Below are positions 28,943 to 37,865 of a stretch of DNA of 64,000 nucleotides, one piece after another (the stretch's first letter is position 1; every line of letters starts with the position of its first letter). Source of the stretch: Subtercola sp. PAMC28395 (lineage in GTDB: Bacteria > Actinomycetota > Actinomycetes > Actinomycetales > Microbacteriaceae); assembly GCF_018889995.1 (NCBI RefSeq), contig NZ_CP076547.1:2294001-2358000 (forward strand), read 5' to 3'. Below the pieces are notes generated by a model. The model made no database searches. It was given only the letters and a program-made list of their open reading frames with translations, and was not told the DNA's origin. A program made the position numbers and the translations under genes.

Positions 28943-30571
28943 ATGAAGAAGTGGAACATCGTCATCATTCTCGGGCTCGCCCAGTTCGTGATGGTGCTCG
29001 ACAGCACCGTGATGAACGTCTCGATCTCGAAGGTCGTCACCGACCTCGACACCACGGTCGCCGCGATGCAGAGCGCCATCACGTTCTATACCCTCACTAT
29101 GGCAGCAGTCATGCTCCTGGGAGCCAAGTTCGGTGACATCTGGGGGCGCCGACGGGCATTCGTCGTGGGGTGCATCGTCTACGGTTGTGGATCGCTGCTC
29201 ACCGGACTTGCACCGAACATCGTGGTGCTCTTTCTCGGCTGGTCGGTGATCGAAGGCCTGGGCGCTGTGCTGGTGATCCCCGCCATCGCGGCACTCATCG
29301 CCGACAACTACCACGACCGCGACCGTGTCACGGCCTACGCGATCATCGGTGCAGTCTCGGGTGGAGCCGTGGCTGCCGGGCCCCTCATCGGTGGTTTCGT
29401 CACCACGTACTTCAGCTGGCGGTACGTCTTCTTCGGCGAGGTGCTCATCATGATCGTGGTCCTCATGCTCTCGAGGCTGGTCACCGACAACAGCGCTCCC
29501 CAGAAGATCCGCGTTGATGTGCTGAGCGTTCTTCTCTCTGCGGCGGGGCTTGTGGCCATCGTCTTCGGCATGCTGCAGAGCAAGGTCTGGGGATGGGTTC
29601 TGCCGCTTCATCCGCCGCAGGTCAATGGCGTACCGATCGAGCCGCTGGGCCTGTCGCTCGTGCCCTATTTCATCGTGGCCGGCGGCGTACTGCTCTGGGC
29701 GTTCTTCGTGAGGCAACGACACCTGATCGCCGTCGGTCGGCCGCCTCTGCTGCAGGTCTCGATGTTCCGCATCGCCCAGCTACGTGCAGGACTCTCGGTG
29801 CTCGCTGCCCAGTATGCGATCACTGCGGCGATCTTCTTCATGATCCCTGTCTACCTGCAGATGACACTCGGCCTCGATGCCCTCTCGACCGGGCTCAAGA
29901 TCTTTCCGCTCTCGATCTCGCTGATTCTGTTCTCGATCGTGGGGACCAGGCTCTCTGCCGTCTGGTCTCCGCGGCGGATCGTGCGGCTCGGCCAATTCAT
30001 CCTCGTCGCCAGCGCCATCCTGCTCCTCGGTTCCGTCTCACTGGAGCTCAAGGGATGGTTGTTCGCCGCAGGAATGTTCTTCGCCGGTTCCGCCCTCGGG
30101 CTTCTTGCCTCCCAGCTGGGAAACGTGAACATGTCGAGCGTGTCAGAAGACAAGACGAGTGAGGTCGGCGGCCTCCAGGGAGTGCTTCAGAATCTCGGTT
30201 CGTCGCTCGGGACGGCGCTGATCGGGTCGGTGCTGATCGCCTCCCTCGCCTCAGGTTTTCTGGGCGGTGTCCAGTCGAGTGACCTGCCCTCGTCGGTGAA
30301 GACGCAGGTGAACACACTCAGCCAGTCCGGTGTGGAGATCATCCCGGTGTCGCAGGTCGCCGGAATTGCCGAAAAGGCAGGACTCTCGAGCAGCGAAGGT
30401 GACCAACTCGCTTCGATCTACGGGGACTCTCAGGTATCGGCTCTTCGGGCATCGCTCGTCGCCGTCATCGTACTGGCGATCGTGTCTCTGCTGTTCTCGA
30501 AGAACATTCCGACGCAGATCGTCGCGGGTAAGCCGAAAGTGGCTAGTAGACGAAGAGCTGGCCGAGAATGA
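28943..30571 (+). CDS. MFS exporter, DHA2 (EmrB/QacA) family
   Basis: Proton-driven drug or metabolite exporter, about 542 residues with 14 predicted membrane helices. Motifs: motif C/D region LAQFVMVLDSTVMNVSISKV in helix 1, motif A GAKFGDIWGRRRAFVVG after helix 2, and VIEGLGAVLVIPAIAALIAD in helix 4. ATG at 28943 is preferred over GTG at 28934 because GAGGTG stands 6 nt upstream of it. A small hairpin (ATCGCC/GGCGAT, 28882-28899) lies upstream. Its end overlaps the converging membrane-protein gene by 29 bp. Substrate not inferable. Confidence 0.93.
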   Translation: MKKWNIVIILGLAQFVMVLDSTVMNVSISKVVTDLDTTVAAMQSAITFYTLTMAAVMLLGAKFGDIWGRRRAFVVGCIVYGCGSLLTGLAPNIVVLFLGWSVIEGLGAVLVIPAIAALIADNYHDRDRVTAYAIIGAVSGGAVAAGPLIGGFVTTYFSWRYVFFGEVLIMIVVLMLSRLVTDNSAPQKIRVDVLSVLLSAAGLVAIVFGMLQSKVWGWVLPLHPPQVNGVPIEPLGLSLVPYFIVAGGVLLWAFFVRQRHLIAVGRPPLLQVSMFRIAQLRAGLSVLAAQYAITAAIFFMIPVYLQMTLGLDALSTGLKIFPLSISLILFSIVGTRLSAVWSPRRIVRLGQFILVASAILLLGSVSLELKGWLFAAGMFFAGSALGLLASQLGNVNMSSVSEDKTSEVGGLQGVLQNLGSSLGTALIGSVLIASLASGFLGGVQSSDLPSSVKTQVNTLSQSGVEIIPVSQVAGIAEKAGLSSSEGDQLASIYGDSQVSALRASLVAVIVLAIVSLLFSKNIPTQIVAGKPKVASRRRAGRE

Positions 30572-30995
30572 CGATCGCGATGACGAAGAGAGCCACGACA
30601 CCGCCGACGATAGCGAGTCCGCGACTGCTCAGCTTGGTGATGCCGAAACCCACGAGGAACGGCAGTGACACGATGAGCAGCGACATGAGCCACCAGAACG
30701 TGATGTAGCCACCCCGGCTGGCGTCTTCCAGCCTGCCGCCGAAGAGTTTCTGCGACGCAGGGTTGGTCGCGAAGGCGATGGTTGCAGAGAGCGGGAAGGC
30801 GATCAGCGCCAGTGTGATGAGGCCGGCGAATGCGCCCCACCGGCCGCGGTTCTTCTCGGCGACAGCGGGATGCCTCGACTCGGTGGAACGCTGGGCGTTG
30901 GTGGAGGATCGCTGCGAAGGGCGGCTTTTCGGCATCTGTGGCTGTGCTTCCCGGTGAGCGGGGCCTGTGGCACCCGCGAGAACGTTGACGAGCAC
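30543..30995 (-). CDS. Small integral membrane protein, function unknown
   Basis: 150 residues (or 130 if the start is MPKSRPSQR at 30935). The N-terminal ~50 residues are polar and basic. Three membrane segments follow at about 53-76 (WGAFAGLITLALIAFPLSATIAF), 97-118 (ITFWWLMSLLIVSLPFLVGFG) and 126-148 (GLAIVGGVVALFVIAIVILG). I do not recognise the family; DUF6264-like actinobacterial proteins have similar layout. It faces the PPOX gene at 31145, and the palindrome at 31096 lies between the two starts. Confidence 0.65.
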   Translation of the reverse strand: MLVNVLAGATGPAHREAQPQMPKSRPSQRSSTNAQRSTESRHPAVAEKNRGRWGAFAGLITLALIAFPLSATIAFATNPASQKLFGGRLEDASRGGYITFWWLMSLLIVSLPFLVGFGITKLSSRGLAIVGGVVALFVIAIVILGQLFVY

Positions 30996-31095
30996 ACTCT
31001 AGCGGGTGACTGTGCCACCAGCAGGCTCGCGCGGGCATGGGCAGAAGACGAAGTGGTCGACCTGTCGTGCGGCACTGCGGGAGTAGTCGGTGTTA

Positions 31096-31109
31096 GGGAC
31101 CTTTGACCC
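31096..31109 (+). promoter_or_regulatory. DevR(DosR)-type box upstream of the first PPOX gene
   Basis: GGGACCTTTGACCC, flanked by TTA and TAG, fits the mycobacterial DevR consensus (TTSGGGACTWWAGTCCCSAA) at most positions. It ends 35 bp before the ATG at 31145. An overlapping ACCCTAGGGT palindrome lies at 31106-31115. Confidence 0.6.
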
Positions 31110-31144
31110 TAGGGTGTGCGGCCCGCGACGACAACGATGGTGGC

Positions 31145-31582
31145 ATGTCGTCATTCACCGATGAACCGATCACTGTACTGAGCGCCGAGGAGTGCTGGGC
31201 GGTGCTCCGCAGAACGACGGTCGGCCGGCTTGCCGTGAGCGTCGCAGGACAGCCCGACGTGTTTCCCATCAATTTTGTTGTCGATGATCGCTCGATCCTC
31301 ATGCGCACGGGCGAGGGGAGCAAACTGCTCGAAGCCACCATCAATCCTCTGGTCGCCTTCGAGGCTGACAACGTCGATCGTTTTCACGGCTGGAGTGTGG
31401 TCGTGAAAGGTACCGCGCGTGTGCTCGACACCGAGAGAGAAGAACTCGCTGCCGCTCGGCTTCCGCTGGAATCATGGCTGCCGACGTCGAAGCAGGTCTA
31501 TCTCCGTATTGAACCAGCGGAGATCGCCGGTCGGCGTTTTGCCTTCGGGGGAGAAGCTCCTGTCGGTTTCGCCGAGCTGTGA
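31145..31582 (+). CDS. PPOX-fold (pyridoxamine 5'-phosphate oxidase-like) protein
   Basis: Small split-barrel flavin or F420-type protein, about 145 residues. Features: ECWAVLRRTTVGRLAVSVAGQPDVFPINFVVDD, that is the GRLAVS-x(5)-D-FPIN signature, then GEGSKLLEATINPLVAFEADN and GWSVVVKGTARVL. Start at 31145 (MSSFTDEPIT) is chosen over 31103. It has a clear paralogue at 44618 (same GRLAVS...FPIN...WSVVVKGTAR pattern). Similar proteins are members of the mycobacterial DevR regulon (for example Rv3131-neighbour and Rv2004c-type sets, from memory). Enzymatic role unknown. Confidence 0.85.
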   Translation: MSSFTDEPITVLSAEECWAVLRRTTVGRLAVSVAGQPDVFPINFVVDDRSILMRTGEGSKLLEATINPLVAFEADNVDRFHGWSVVVKGTARVLDTEREELAAARLPLESWLPTSKQVYLRIEPAEIAGRRFAFGGEAPVGFAEL

Positions 31583-31602
31583 TTCCCCAGGCCCGGATTC
31601 AC

Positions 31603-31616
31603 AGGACTTAGGTCCT
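31603..31616 (+). promoter_or_regulatory. DevR-type box upstream of cydA
   Basis: AGGACTTAGGTCCT. It fits GGGACTWWNGTCCC except for the outermost base pair (A/T in place of G/C). It lies 103 bp upstream of the cydA start and 21 bp past the PPOX stop. Confidence 0.55.
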
Positions 31617-31630
31617 GATGCCCAGCCTTT

Positions 31631-31703
31631 TGTCAGGGAAAGCTGATTCCAGAAGAAGTACATCACTTTCCCAGCCGGTCACACAGGCCGGCTTTCCCTG
31701 ACA
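31631..31703 (+). promoter_or_regulatory. Perfect 13-bp inverted repeat with competing pairing in the cydA leader
   Basis: TGTCAGGGAAAGC (31631-31643) is exactly complementary to GCTTTCCCTGACA (31691-31703), 47 bases apart. The core GGGAAAG (31636-31642) can instead pair with a second CTTTCCC at 31666-31672. A third hairpin AGCCGG/CCGGCT (31673-31678, 31688-31693) overlaps the distal arm. The ribosome site GAAAGAG (31704-31710) follows directly. It may be a switchable leader or, if transcription starts inside it, a DNA operator. Confidence 0.5.
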
Positions 31704-31719
31704 GAAAGAGTCGCTCCCG

Positions 31720-33309
31720 ATGGATGCTCTCGATATTGCCCGCTGGCAATTCGGAATAACGACCGTCTACCATTTTCTGCTCGTCCCTCTCACGCTCGGC
31801 CTCGGCCCGGCTGTTGCCATCATGCAGACCCTGTGGGTGCGTACGGGCAACGAGCGCTACCTGCGCATGACCAAGTTCTGGGGCAAGCTCTTTCTCATCA
31901 ACTTCATTCTGGGTGTCGCCACCGGCCTGGTGCAGGAGTTCCAGTTCGGCATGGCGTGGAGCCAGTACTCCCGATTCGTAGGAGACGTCTTCGGTGCTCC
32001 CCTCGCCATGGAGGGTCTTCTCGCCTTCTTCTTCGAGTCGACCTTTCTCGGGCTCTGGATCTTCGGCTGGAATCGCCTGCCGAAGCGTGTTCACCTTGCC
32101 ACGCTCTGGATCGCCATTGCGGGCTCCTGGATCTCGGCGTTCTTCATCATCGTCGCCAACTCGTGGATGCAGCACCCCGTGGGCGTCGAACTCGTCGACG
32201 GTCGCCCCGTGATGAATGACATCTTCGCCGTGCTGACGAACAACACGGCCATCCTCGCCTACACACACACGATCTTCGGCTCGCTCGGTGTCGGGGGAGG
32301 CTTCCTCATCGGAATCGCCTGGTATCACCTCTGGCAGCGCCGCAAAGACGGGATCGACACCGTCGACGCCGAGAAGCGCGTCGTCGTCGGCGAATCGCGT
32401 TCGATCCCGGGTCGCGACAAGACCGACCATTCCGTCTGGATCCGTTCGCTTCGCATCGGCGCAGTCGTCGCGATCATCGGATTCGCCGGCGTGGCCTTCA
32501 CCGGTGACCTTCAGGGCAAGCTGATGTTCCAGCAGCAGCCGATGAAGATGGCCGCAGCCGAAGCCGCCTGTGAGACGGGAACGAGCTTCTCTGTGCTCGC
32601 CATCGGCGATGTGGGTGCCACCCACAACTGCGACGACGTCATCCCCGTGATCCAGATCCCCGGTCTGCTCTCGTTCCTTGCGACAGGAAACTTCACCACT
32701 GATGTCAAAGGTGTGAAGGACTTGCTTCCCGAGTACCAGGCCAAATTCGGTACGAACATCCCTGACACTGCTGCCTACGGCGCCCAGGCGGGCCAGGCCA
32801 TCCAGTACGTTCCTGTCATGCAGGTCACCTACTGGGGATTCCGCCTGATGATCGGCTTCGGTGCTCTCGCTGCGCTGGCCGCGGTGGTCGCGTTGTGGTT
32901 GACACGGCGGGGGACAGTCCCTGCGTCGCGGGGCCTGATGAGACTGGCCGTCTTCGGAATTCTCGCTCCGTTCGGGGCGAATGCTGCAGGGTGGGTGTTC
33001 ACCGAGATGGGCAGGCAGCCCTTCGTCGTGGCACCGAACCCGACGGGCGTCGACGGCGTGTTCATGTTCACCCAGGCAGCGGTTTCACCCGGGGTATCGG
33101 TGGGCGAACTGCTGTTCTCGATCATCACGCTCACGCTGGTGTACGGCGCTCTGCTCGTGGTCGAGGTTCGACTGCTCTTCAAGTACGCCAGGGCGGGAGT
33201 TGCCGGTGTGATGCCCGAGCTCGCCCACTCCGACGATGACGACACTGACGAAACCTCCGGGTCATCCGGCACCGGCTCGAGTGGCGACGTGCTCGCCTTC
33301 GCTTACTAG
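31720..33309 (+). CDS. cydA: Cytochrome bd oxidase subunit I
   Basis: High-affinity quinol oxidase subunit carrying haems b558, b595 and d, 529 residues, nine membrane helices. Haem ligands fit: early His in WQFGITTVYHFLLVPLTLG, the His in AYTHTIFGSLGVGGG, and Met in WVFTEMGRQPF. The quinol (Q) loop between helices 6 and 7 is the short form (about residues 230-330). The C-terminal tail is Asp/Ser-rich (SDDDDTDETSGSSG). It is first of cydA-cydB-cydDC, with DevR-type boxes and an inverted repeat upstream, implying induction when oxygen falls. Confidence 0.97.
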   Translation: MDALDIARWQFGITTVYHFLLVPLTLGLGPAVAIMQTLWVRTGNERYLRMTKFWGKLFLINFILGVATGLVQEFQFGMAWSQYSRFVGDVFGAPLAMEGLLAFFFESTFLGLWIFGWNRLPKRVHLATLWIAIAGSWISAFFIIVANSWMQHPVGVELVDGRPVMNDIFAVLTNNTAILAYTHTIFGSLGVGGGFLIGIAWYHLWQRRKDGIDTVDAEKRVVVGESRSIPGRDKTDHSVWIRSLRIGAVVAIIGFAGVAFTGDLQGKLMFQQQPMKMAAAEAACETGTSFSVLAIGDVGATHNCDDVIPVIQIPGLLSFLATGNFTTDVKGVKDLLPEYQAKFGTNIPDTAAYGAQAGQAIQYVPVMQVTYWGFRLMIGFGALAALAAVVALWLTRRGTVPASRGLMRLAVFGILAPFGANAAGWVFTEMGRQPFVVAPNPTGVDGVFMFTQAAVSPGVSVGELLFSIITLTLVYGALLVVEVRLLFKYARAGVAGVMPELAHSDDDDTDETSGSSGTGSSGDVLAFAY

Positions 33310-33327
33310 AACGGAAAACGAATCATC

Positions 33328-34356
33328 ATGGACGGATTGACCATCTTCTGGTTCATCGCCATCTCTGCGCTCTGGATCGGATACCTTCTGCTCGAGGGAT
33401 TCGACCTCGGTGTGGGAATGCACATGCTGCTCACCGGTCGCTCCGACACGGAGCGCCGCGTCATGCTCAACTCCATCGGCCCAGTGTGGGACGGCAACGA
33501 GGTGTGGCTGATCACCGCGGGTGCAGCCACGTTCGCCGCGTTCCCCTTCTGGTACGCGTCGCTCTTCTCGGCACTGTATCTTCCGCTGACACTCGTGCTC
33601 GTCGGCCTGATCTTCCGTGCGGTCGCGATTGAATATCGCGGCAAGGGGGCGACCGTTCGCTGGACCCATGCGTGGGACCTCGCGATCAGCATCGGTTCGT
33701 TCATCGTTGCCTTCGGTGTTGGAGCCGCTCTCGCCCTGACGACCACTGGGCTGCCGCTGGATGCCAACGGCAACAGGGTCGGCGGCGCTTTCGTCTGGCT
33801 CAACGGGTATGCAGTGATCGGCGGACTGGCCGTCGTCGGGTTCTGCCTCGTACATGGAGCCGTCTTCCTTGCGCTGAAAACCGACGGTTCGGTGCGTGAG
33901 AAAGCGAACTCGTTCGTCGTGAAGTGGGCTCCACTCGCTCTTCTTCCGATTGTCGCGTGGGTGCTCATCGTGCAGTTCAGTAACGGCAAACTCTTCACGC
34001 TCGTCCTGATCGCGGGCGCCGTGGTCGCCGTGGTCTGGGCCTGGCTGAGCGCCAGGGCTGGCCGTGAAGGCCGCGCCTTCCTCGGGCTGTCGCTGTTCCT
34101 GGTGCTCGGCGCGGCATCGATCTTTGCGTCGGTGTTCCCCGTGGTTCTGCCGTCGACAATCGATTCGGCCTACAACCTGACGATCAGCAATGCTTCGAGC
34201 GGCTCGTACACCCTCGGGGTGATGACCGTCGTCACCGCGTTCGGCTTGCCGCTCGTGCTGGTCTACCAGGGCTGGACCTACTGGGTGTTCCGCAAGCGCA
34301 TCAGCGGAACACAGATTCCCGTCGTGCACTCGGTTGTCGCCGCTGTCGCCAAATGA
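33328..34356 (+). CDS. cydB: Cytochrome bd oxidase subunit II
   Basis: Partner subunit of the bd oxidase, 342 residues with about eight membrane helices. Family marks: FDLGVGMHMLL in helix 1, GPVWDGNEVWLITAGAATFAAFP (the DGNEVWL motif), and FRAVAIEYRGK. It starts 18 bp after the cydA stop. Its last codons overlap the cydDC start (ATGA at 34353-34356), so assembly transporter and oxidase are translationally coupled. Confidence 0.97.
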   Translation: MDGLTIFWFIAISALWIGYLLLEGFDLGVGMHMLLTGRSDTERRVMLNSIGPVWDGNEVWLITAGAATFAAFPFWYASLFSALYLPLTLVLVGLIFRAVAIEYRGKGATVRWTHAWDLAISIGSFIVAFGVGAALALTTTGLPLDANGNRVGGAFVWLNGYAVIGGLAVVGFCLVHGAVFLALKTDGSVREKANSFVVKWAPLALLPIVAWVLIVQFSNGKLFTLVLIAGAVVAVVWAWLSARAGREGRAFLGLSLFLVLGAASIFASVFPVVLPSTIDSAYNLTISNASSGSYTLGVMTVVTAFGLPLVLVYQGWTYWVFRKRISGTQIPVVHSVVAAVAK

Positions 34357-37300
34357 CGCGCTCCACCGAACGCAGGCGGCGCCCGCGACTGGAACGGGCC
34401 GACCTTCGCACGGTGTACCTTCTCGGGGCGGTCAGCGCAGTCAAAGGGCTGTCGCTGATCGTCATCGCCGAGGCGATTGCCCGTGGAATCTCGGCTCTGC
34501 CGGCAGGGGGTGAGACCCTTCGTGACGCCGTGCTGTGGGGTGTCGGCGGGGCGCTGCTGCGTGCAGGGTCGAGCTGGGCATCCACTGTTGTCAGCTCACG
34601 TGCTGCTGTCGGGGTGAAGGAAGACCTGCGCCAGAGGCTGGCCGTCACAGCTCTCAGCGATTCTTCGGGAGTGAGCGGATCGACGGCGGTGCTGGCGACC
34701 AGGGGCCTCGACCAGCTTGACGAGTACTACCGCTCGGTTCTGCCAGCGATGACGAACGTCGCTGTCATTCCTCTGCTGCTCGGCGCCCGGATCCTGTTCG
34801 CAGACTGGCTGAGCGCCCTGATCATCGTCGTGACGATTCCTTTGGTGCCCGTCTTCATGGCGCTCATCGGCATGCACACCCGTGACAAGGTCGACGCCGC
34901 ATCGACTGCGCTGGGTCGTCTCAGCGACAATCTGGTCGAGCTCGCCAGGGGCTTGCCGGTGCTCATCGGGCTCGGCAGGGTCGAGGAGCAGACAAAGACG
35001 CTGCGCACAATCTCCGACGACTACCGTGCCACCACCATGCAGACGCTGCGAACGGCTTTCATGTCATCGCTGGCTCTCGAACTGATTTCGACGATCTCTG
35101 TGGCGCTCGTCGCAGTGACCATCGGAATTCGCCTGATCGGCGGCAGCCTCACGTTGGAGATCGGCTTGCTGGTGCTGATTCTCGCTCCCGAGTGCTTTGC
35201 TCCGTTCCGTGAGGTCGGCGCTGCATTCCACGCGGCACAGGATGGCCGGGCCGCTCTGGCTCGGGCGCGCGAGTTCGTCGCGAGGCCAACGCCAGCGACC
35301 ATCCTCGTGACGGGCACGGAGGTCACGGGCGCCGAGGTGATTGGCGCCGAGGTGAGGGTCGATCACGTCACGCTTCACTTCGCGGGAAGATCAGAACCGA
35401 CTCTGAACGACTTCTCTGCAACCTTCGCTCACAATCGAACCACTCTGGTCGCGGGCCAGACGGGCAGTGGCAAGTCCTCTGTGCTCGCCCTCCTCGGTGG
35501 CCAGCTGGCCAGCAATACAGATGGATATGAACTCGCCGGATCGGTGAGTGGTGTCGACCTTCGCCGAATTGCGTGGGTCTCGCAGCATCCACAGACCGTC
35601 TCTGCCTCGGTTCGTGAGGAACTCGCGCTCTACGGGGGGAACACTTCGCCGGAGCTCGCTGTGCGCGTCGATGCTGTTCTCGCCGAACTGGGATTGGCGG
35701 GGCTGGCTGATGCCGACCCGGCCAGGCTGAGCCCGGGCGAGCTCCGCCGGCTCGCTCTGGGTCGTGCTGTTCTGCGGGTCGACGATGGGGCGACGCTGAT
35801 GCTCCTCGACGAGCCGACTGCCCACCTCGATGCCGAAAGCGCACTGATCGTCGAACGGATGATCGAACGACTTTGCGGCACCGTGACGATTGTCATCGCG
35901 ACGCACGAACACGGGCTTGCCGAGCTGGCGTCCTCGGTCATCACGCTGGGCGAAACGTCGCGGCTCCGGGAGGTGGAACAGGCAACCGGGCCCCTCGACC
36001 GCGTGAGGAGGGGGGAGATCGAGCCCGAACCCGACCGTGAATCGGCCGACCCCGTGAAGGCGCAGACGTGGGGCACCGTACGCGCGCTCTGGGAGTTCCT
36101 CAGCCCGTCGCGTGCCACCTTCGTCTTCGCTGTACTGCTCGGCACCCTGTCGGCCCTGTTCGCTGTCTCGCTGACGGCGGTCTCAGGCTGGCTCATTGTG
36201 CGGGCGAGCCAGGAACCGGCGATCATGTACCTTCTCGTGGCCATCATCGGGGTGCGCTTCTTCGGCATCGGTCGTTCGAGCCTTCGGTACGCTGAGCGCC
36301 TCTGTGCGCACAACTCGATCTTCCAGGCGGCAACGGAACTACGCGTCCGCCTCTGGCGGGCTCTCGGTCGCAATGGCATCACCTCACGGGGCCTGTTCCG
36401 TGGATCGACTGCCGTCGACTATCTGGTCGGGGCGACCGACGATGTGCGCGATCTGAGTTACCGGGCCGTGATGCCCCCGCTGGTCGCGGCGTGTGTGGGC
36501 ATTGCTTCCATCATTGCCGTAGCGCTTCTCTACGCACCGGTTCTCTGGGTACTTCTCGTTCTCTTCGCAGTGTGCCTGGGTGTCGTTCCTGTGGTGACGG
36601 TGCTGGTCGACCGATCCTTCAGCCAGCGGCAGCACACTCTGCAGTCCGCCCTGCTCACGAGGTTCGTCGCCATGCTCGGCGCAAGCAGGGACCTGCGTAC
36701 GAACGCCATCGATGGGCGAGTGAGAAGGTCGATCGCGGAAGTCGACGCCGAACTCGGCGCCGCTGCGCGCCGCGGTGCCTGGGCGCTGGGCCTGGGGCAC
36801 GCGCTCACTGTGCTCGGCTGTTGCCTTGCCGCGATGGGGATGCTCGTGGTCTGTGCGCCGTTCGTTCTGTCGGGCGGTCTTGCGGTGGAGCTCGCCGCGG
36901 TCTTCGTTCTGCTGCCACTCGCCCTCATCGAGAGCATGGCTGCGGTGGTCGACGCCGTGCAGCTGTGGCCCTCTCTCGCTGCAGCGCTCGCCAAAGTCGC
37001 CGGATTCGTGGGTGACGAGATCCCCGAGTCGATGGAGGGACAGGCCGCTGACCTCGAGACCATCGGCCGTGAGACTATCTCCTCGCCCGTTCGCACCCTG
37101 GAATTCTCGGGTGTGACGGCGGGATGGCCTGGCGTCGTTGCACCGACTTTCTCCGATGTCAGTTTTCGCGCGGTGGCGGGGGAGTGGGTCATGGTCGAGG
37201 GGCCCTCCGGATCCGGAAAATCCACCCTCCTTGCCGTTGCTCTGGGTTTTCTCCAACCGAGAGACGGCCGCCTTCTCGTGGACGGTCGTGCGTCGTCGAA

Positions 37301-37796
37301 CTACAGTGGCAGCGAACTCCGACGCCACGTGACGTGGTGCCCCCAGGAGGGTCACCTCTTCGACTCGACGCTTCGCGGAAACCTGTTGATCTCCCGCGCC
37401 CGGGGCGATGCCCCGTCTGAGCCCGAGATGATCGCGGCGCTCGAGCGGGTAGGGCTCGGTTCTTTCGTCGCCTCGCTTCAGAATGGCCTCGACACGCGGG
37501 TGGGGTCGGAGGGCGAGCAACTCTCTGGTGGCCAGCGCCAGCGGGTCGCCGTCGCTCGTGCTCTTCTGGCAGGCGGAGACATCGTTCTTCTTGACGAACC
37601 GACGGCTCACCTGGATGCGGATGCGGCGGAGTCGCTCATGACCGACCTCCGCATCGCCCTCAGCGACACGATCGTGATTCTGGTCACCCACCACTCCGTC
37701 GAAGCGAAAACCGGAGACGTGCGAGTGCGCTTGGCTGCGTCCACCGCAACCGATCGGCACCCCGCCCGGATGTTCGAACAGCCTGTTGCGGTTTAG
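34353..37796 (+). CDS. cydDC: Fused CydD-CydC ABC transporter needed for bd oxidase assembly
   Basis: One 1147-residue polypeptide holding two complete ABC half-transporters, coded as two genes (cydD, cydC) in E. coli. The first half has six membrane helices, Walker A AGQTGSGKSSVLALLGG, signature LSPGELRRLALGRAV and Walker B LMLLDEPTAHLD. The second half repeats this with VEGPSGSGKSTLLAVALG, LSGGQRQRVAVARALL and IVLLDEPTAHLD. Both ATP sites look intact. CydDC exports thiols (glutathione/cysteine in E. coli) and affects haem d insertion. A repetitive TGTEVTGAEVIGAEV piece marks the linker near residue 325. The fused form occurs in Actinomycetota. Confidence 0.96.
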   Translation: MTRSTERRRRPRLERADLRTVYLLGAVSAVKGLSLIVIAEAIARGISALPAGGETLRDAVLWGVGGALLRAGSSWASTVVSSRAAVGVKEDLRQRLAVTALSDSSGVSGSTAVLATRGLDQLDEYYRSVLPAMTNVAVIPLLLGARILFADWLSALIIVVTIPLVPVFMALIGMHTRDKVDAASTALGRLSDNLVELARGLPVLIGLGRVEEQTKTLRTISDDYRATTMQTLRTAFMSSLALELISTISVALVAVTIGIRLIGGSLTLEIGLLVLILAPECFAPFREVGAAFHAAQDGRAALARAREFVARPTPATILVTGTEVTGAEVIGAEVRVDHVTLHFAGRSEPTLNDFSATFAHNRTTLVAGQTGSGKSSVLALLGGQLASNTDGYELAGSVSGVDLRRIAWVSQHPQTVSASVREELALYGGNTSPELAVRVDAVLAELGLAGLADADPARLSPGELRRLALGRAVLRVDDGATLMLLDEPTAHLDAESALIVERMIERLCGTVTIVIATHEHGLAELASSVITLGETSRLREVEQATGPLDRVRRGEIEPEPDRESADPVKAQTWGTVRALWEFLSPSRATFVFAVLLGTLSALFAVSLTAVSGWLIVRASQEPAIMYLLVAIIGVRFFGIGRSSLRYAERLCAHNSIFQAATELRVRLWRALGRNGITSRGLFRGSTAVDYLVGATDDVRDLSYRAVMPPLVAACVGIASIIAVALLYAPVLWVLLVLFAVCLGVVPVVTVLVDRSFSQRQHTLQSALLTRFVAMLGASRDLRTNAIDGRVRRSIAEVDAELGAAARRGAWALGLGHALTVLGCCLAAMGMLVVCAPFVLSGGLAVELAAVFVLLPLALIESMAAVVDAVQLWPSLAAALAKVAGFVGDEIPESMEGQAADLETIGRETISSPVRTLEFSGVTAGWPGVVAPTFSDVSFRAVAGEWVMVEGPSGSGKSTLLAVALGFLQPRDGRLLVDGRASSNYSGSELRRHVTWCPQEGHLFDSTLRGNLLISRARGDAPSEPEMIAALERVGLGSFVASLQNGLDTRVGSEGEQLSGGQRQRVAVARALLAGGDIVLLDEPTAHLDADAAESLMTDLRIALSDTIVILVTHHSVEAKTGDVRVRLAASTATDRHPARMFEQPVAV

Positions 37797-37865
37797 AGTG
37801 GGGAAGTACACCGCAGAGTGATGCGGCACCAGCACGGATCACCGGCGGCGAAAAAGGGGTGACGG

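Noticed and set aside
30995..31145. A separate small gene on minus beginning at 31075 (about 90 codons)
   Set aside because: It overlaps the membrane-protein start in another frame, with no homology or ribosome site.
36384..37835. Minus-strand open frame of about 480 codons opposite cydDC
   Set aside because: Shadow of the fused CydDC gene, which has all expected motifs on plus.
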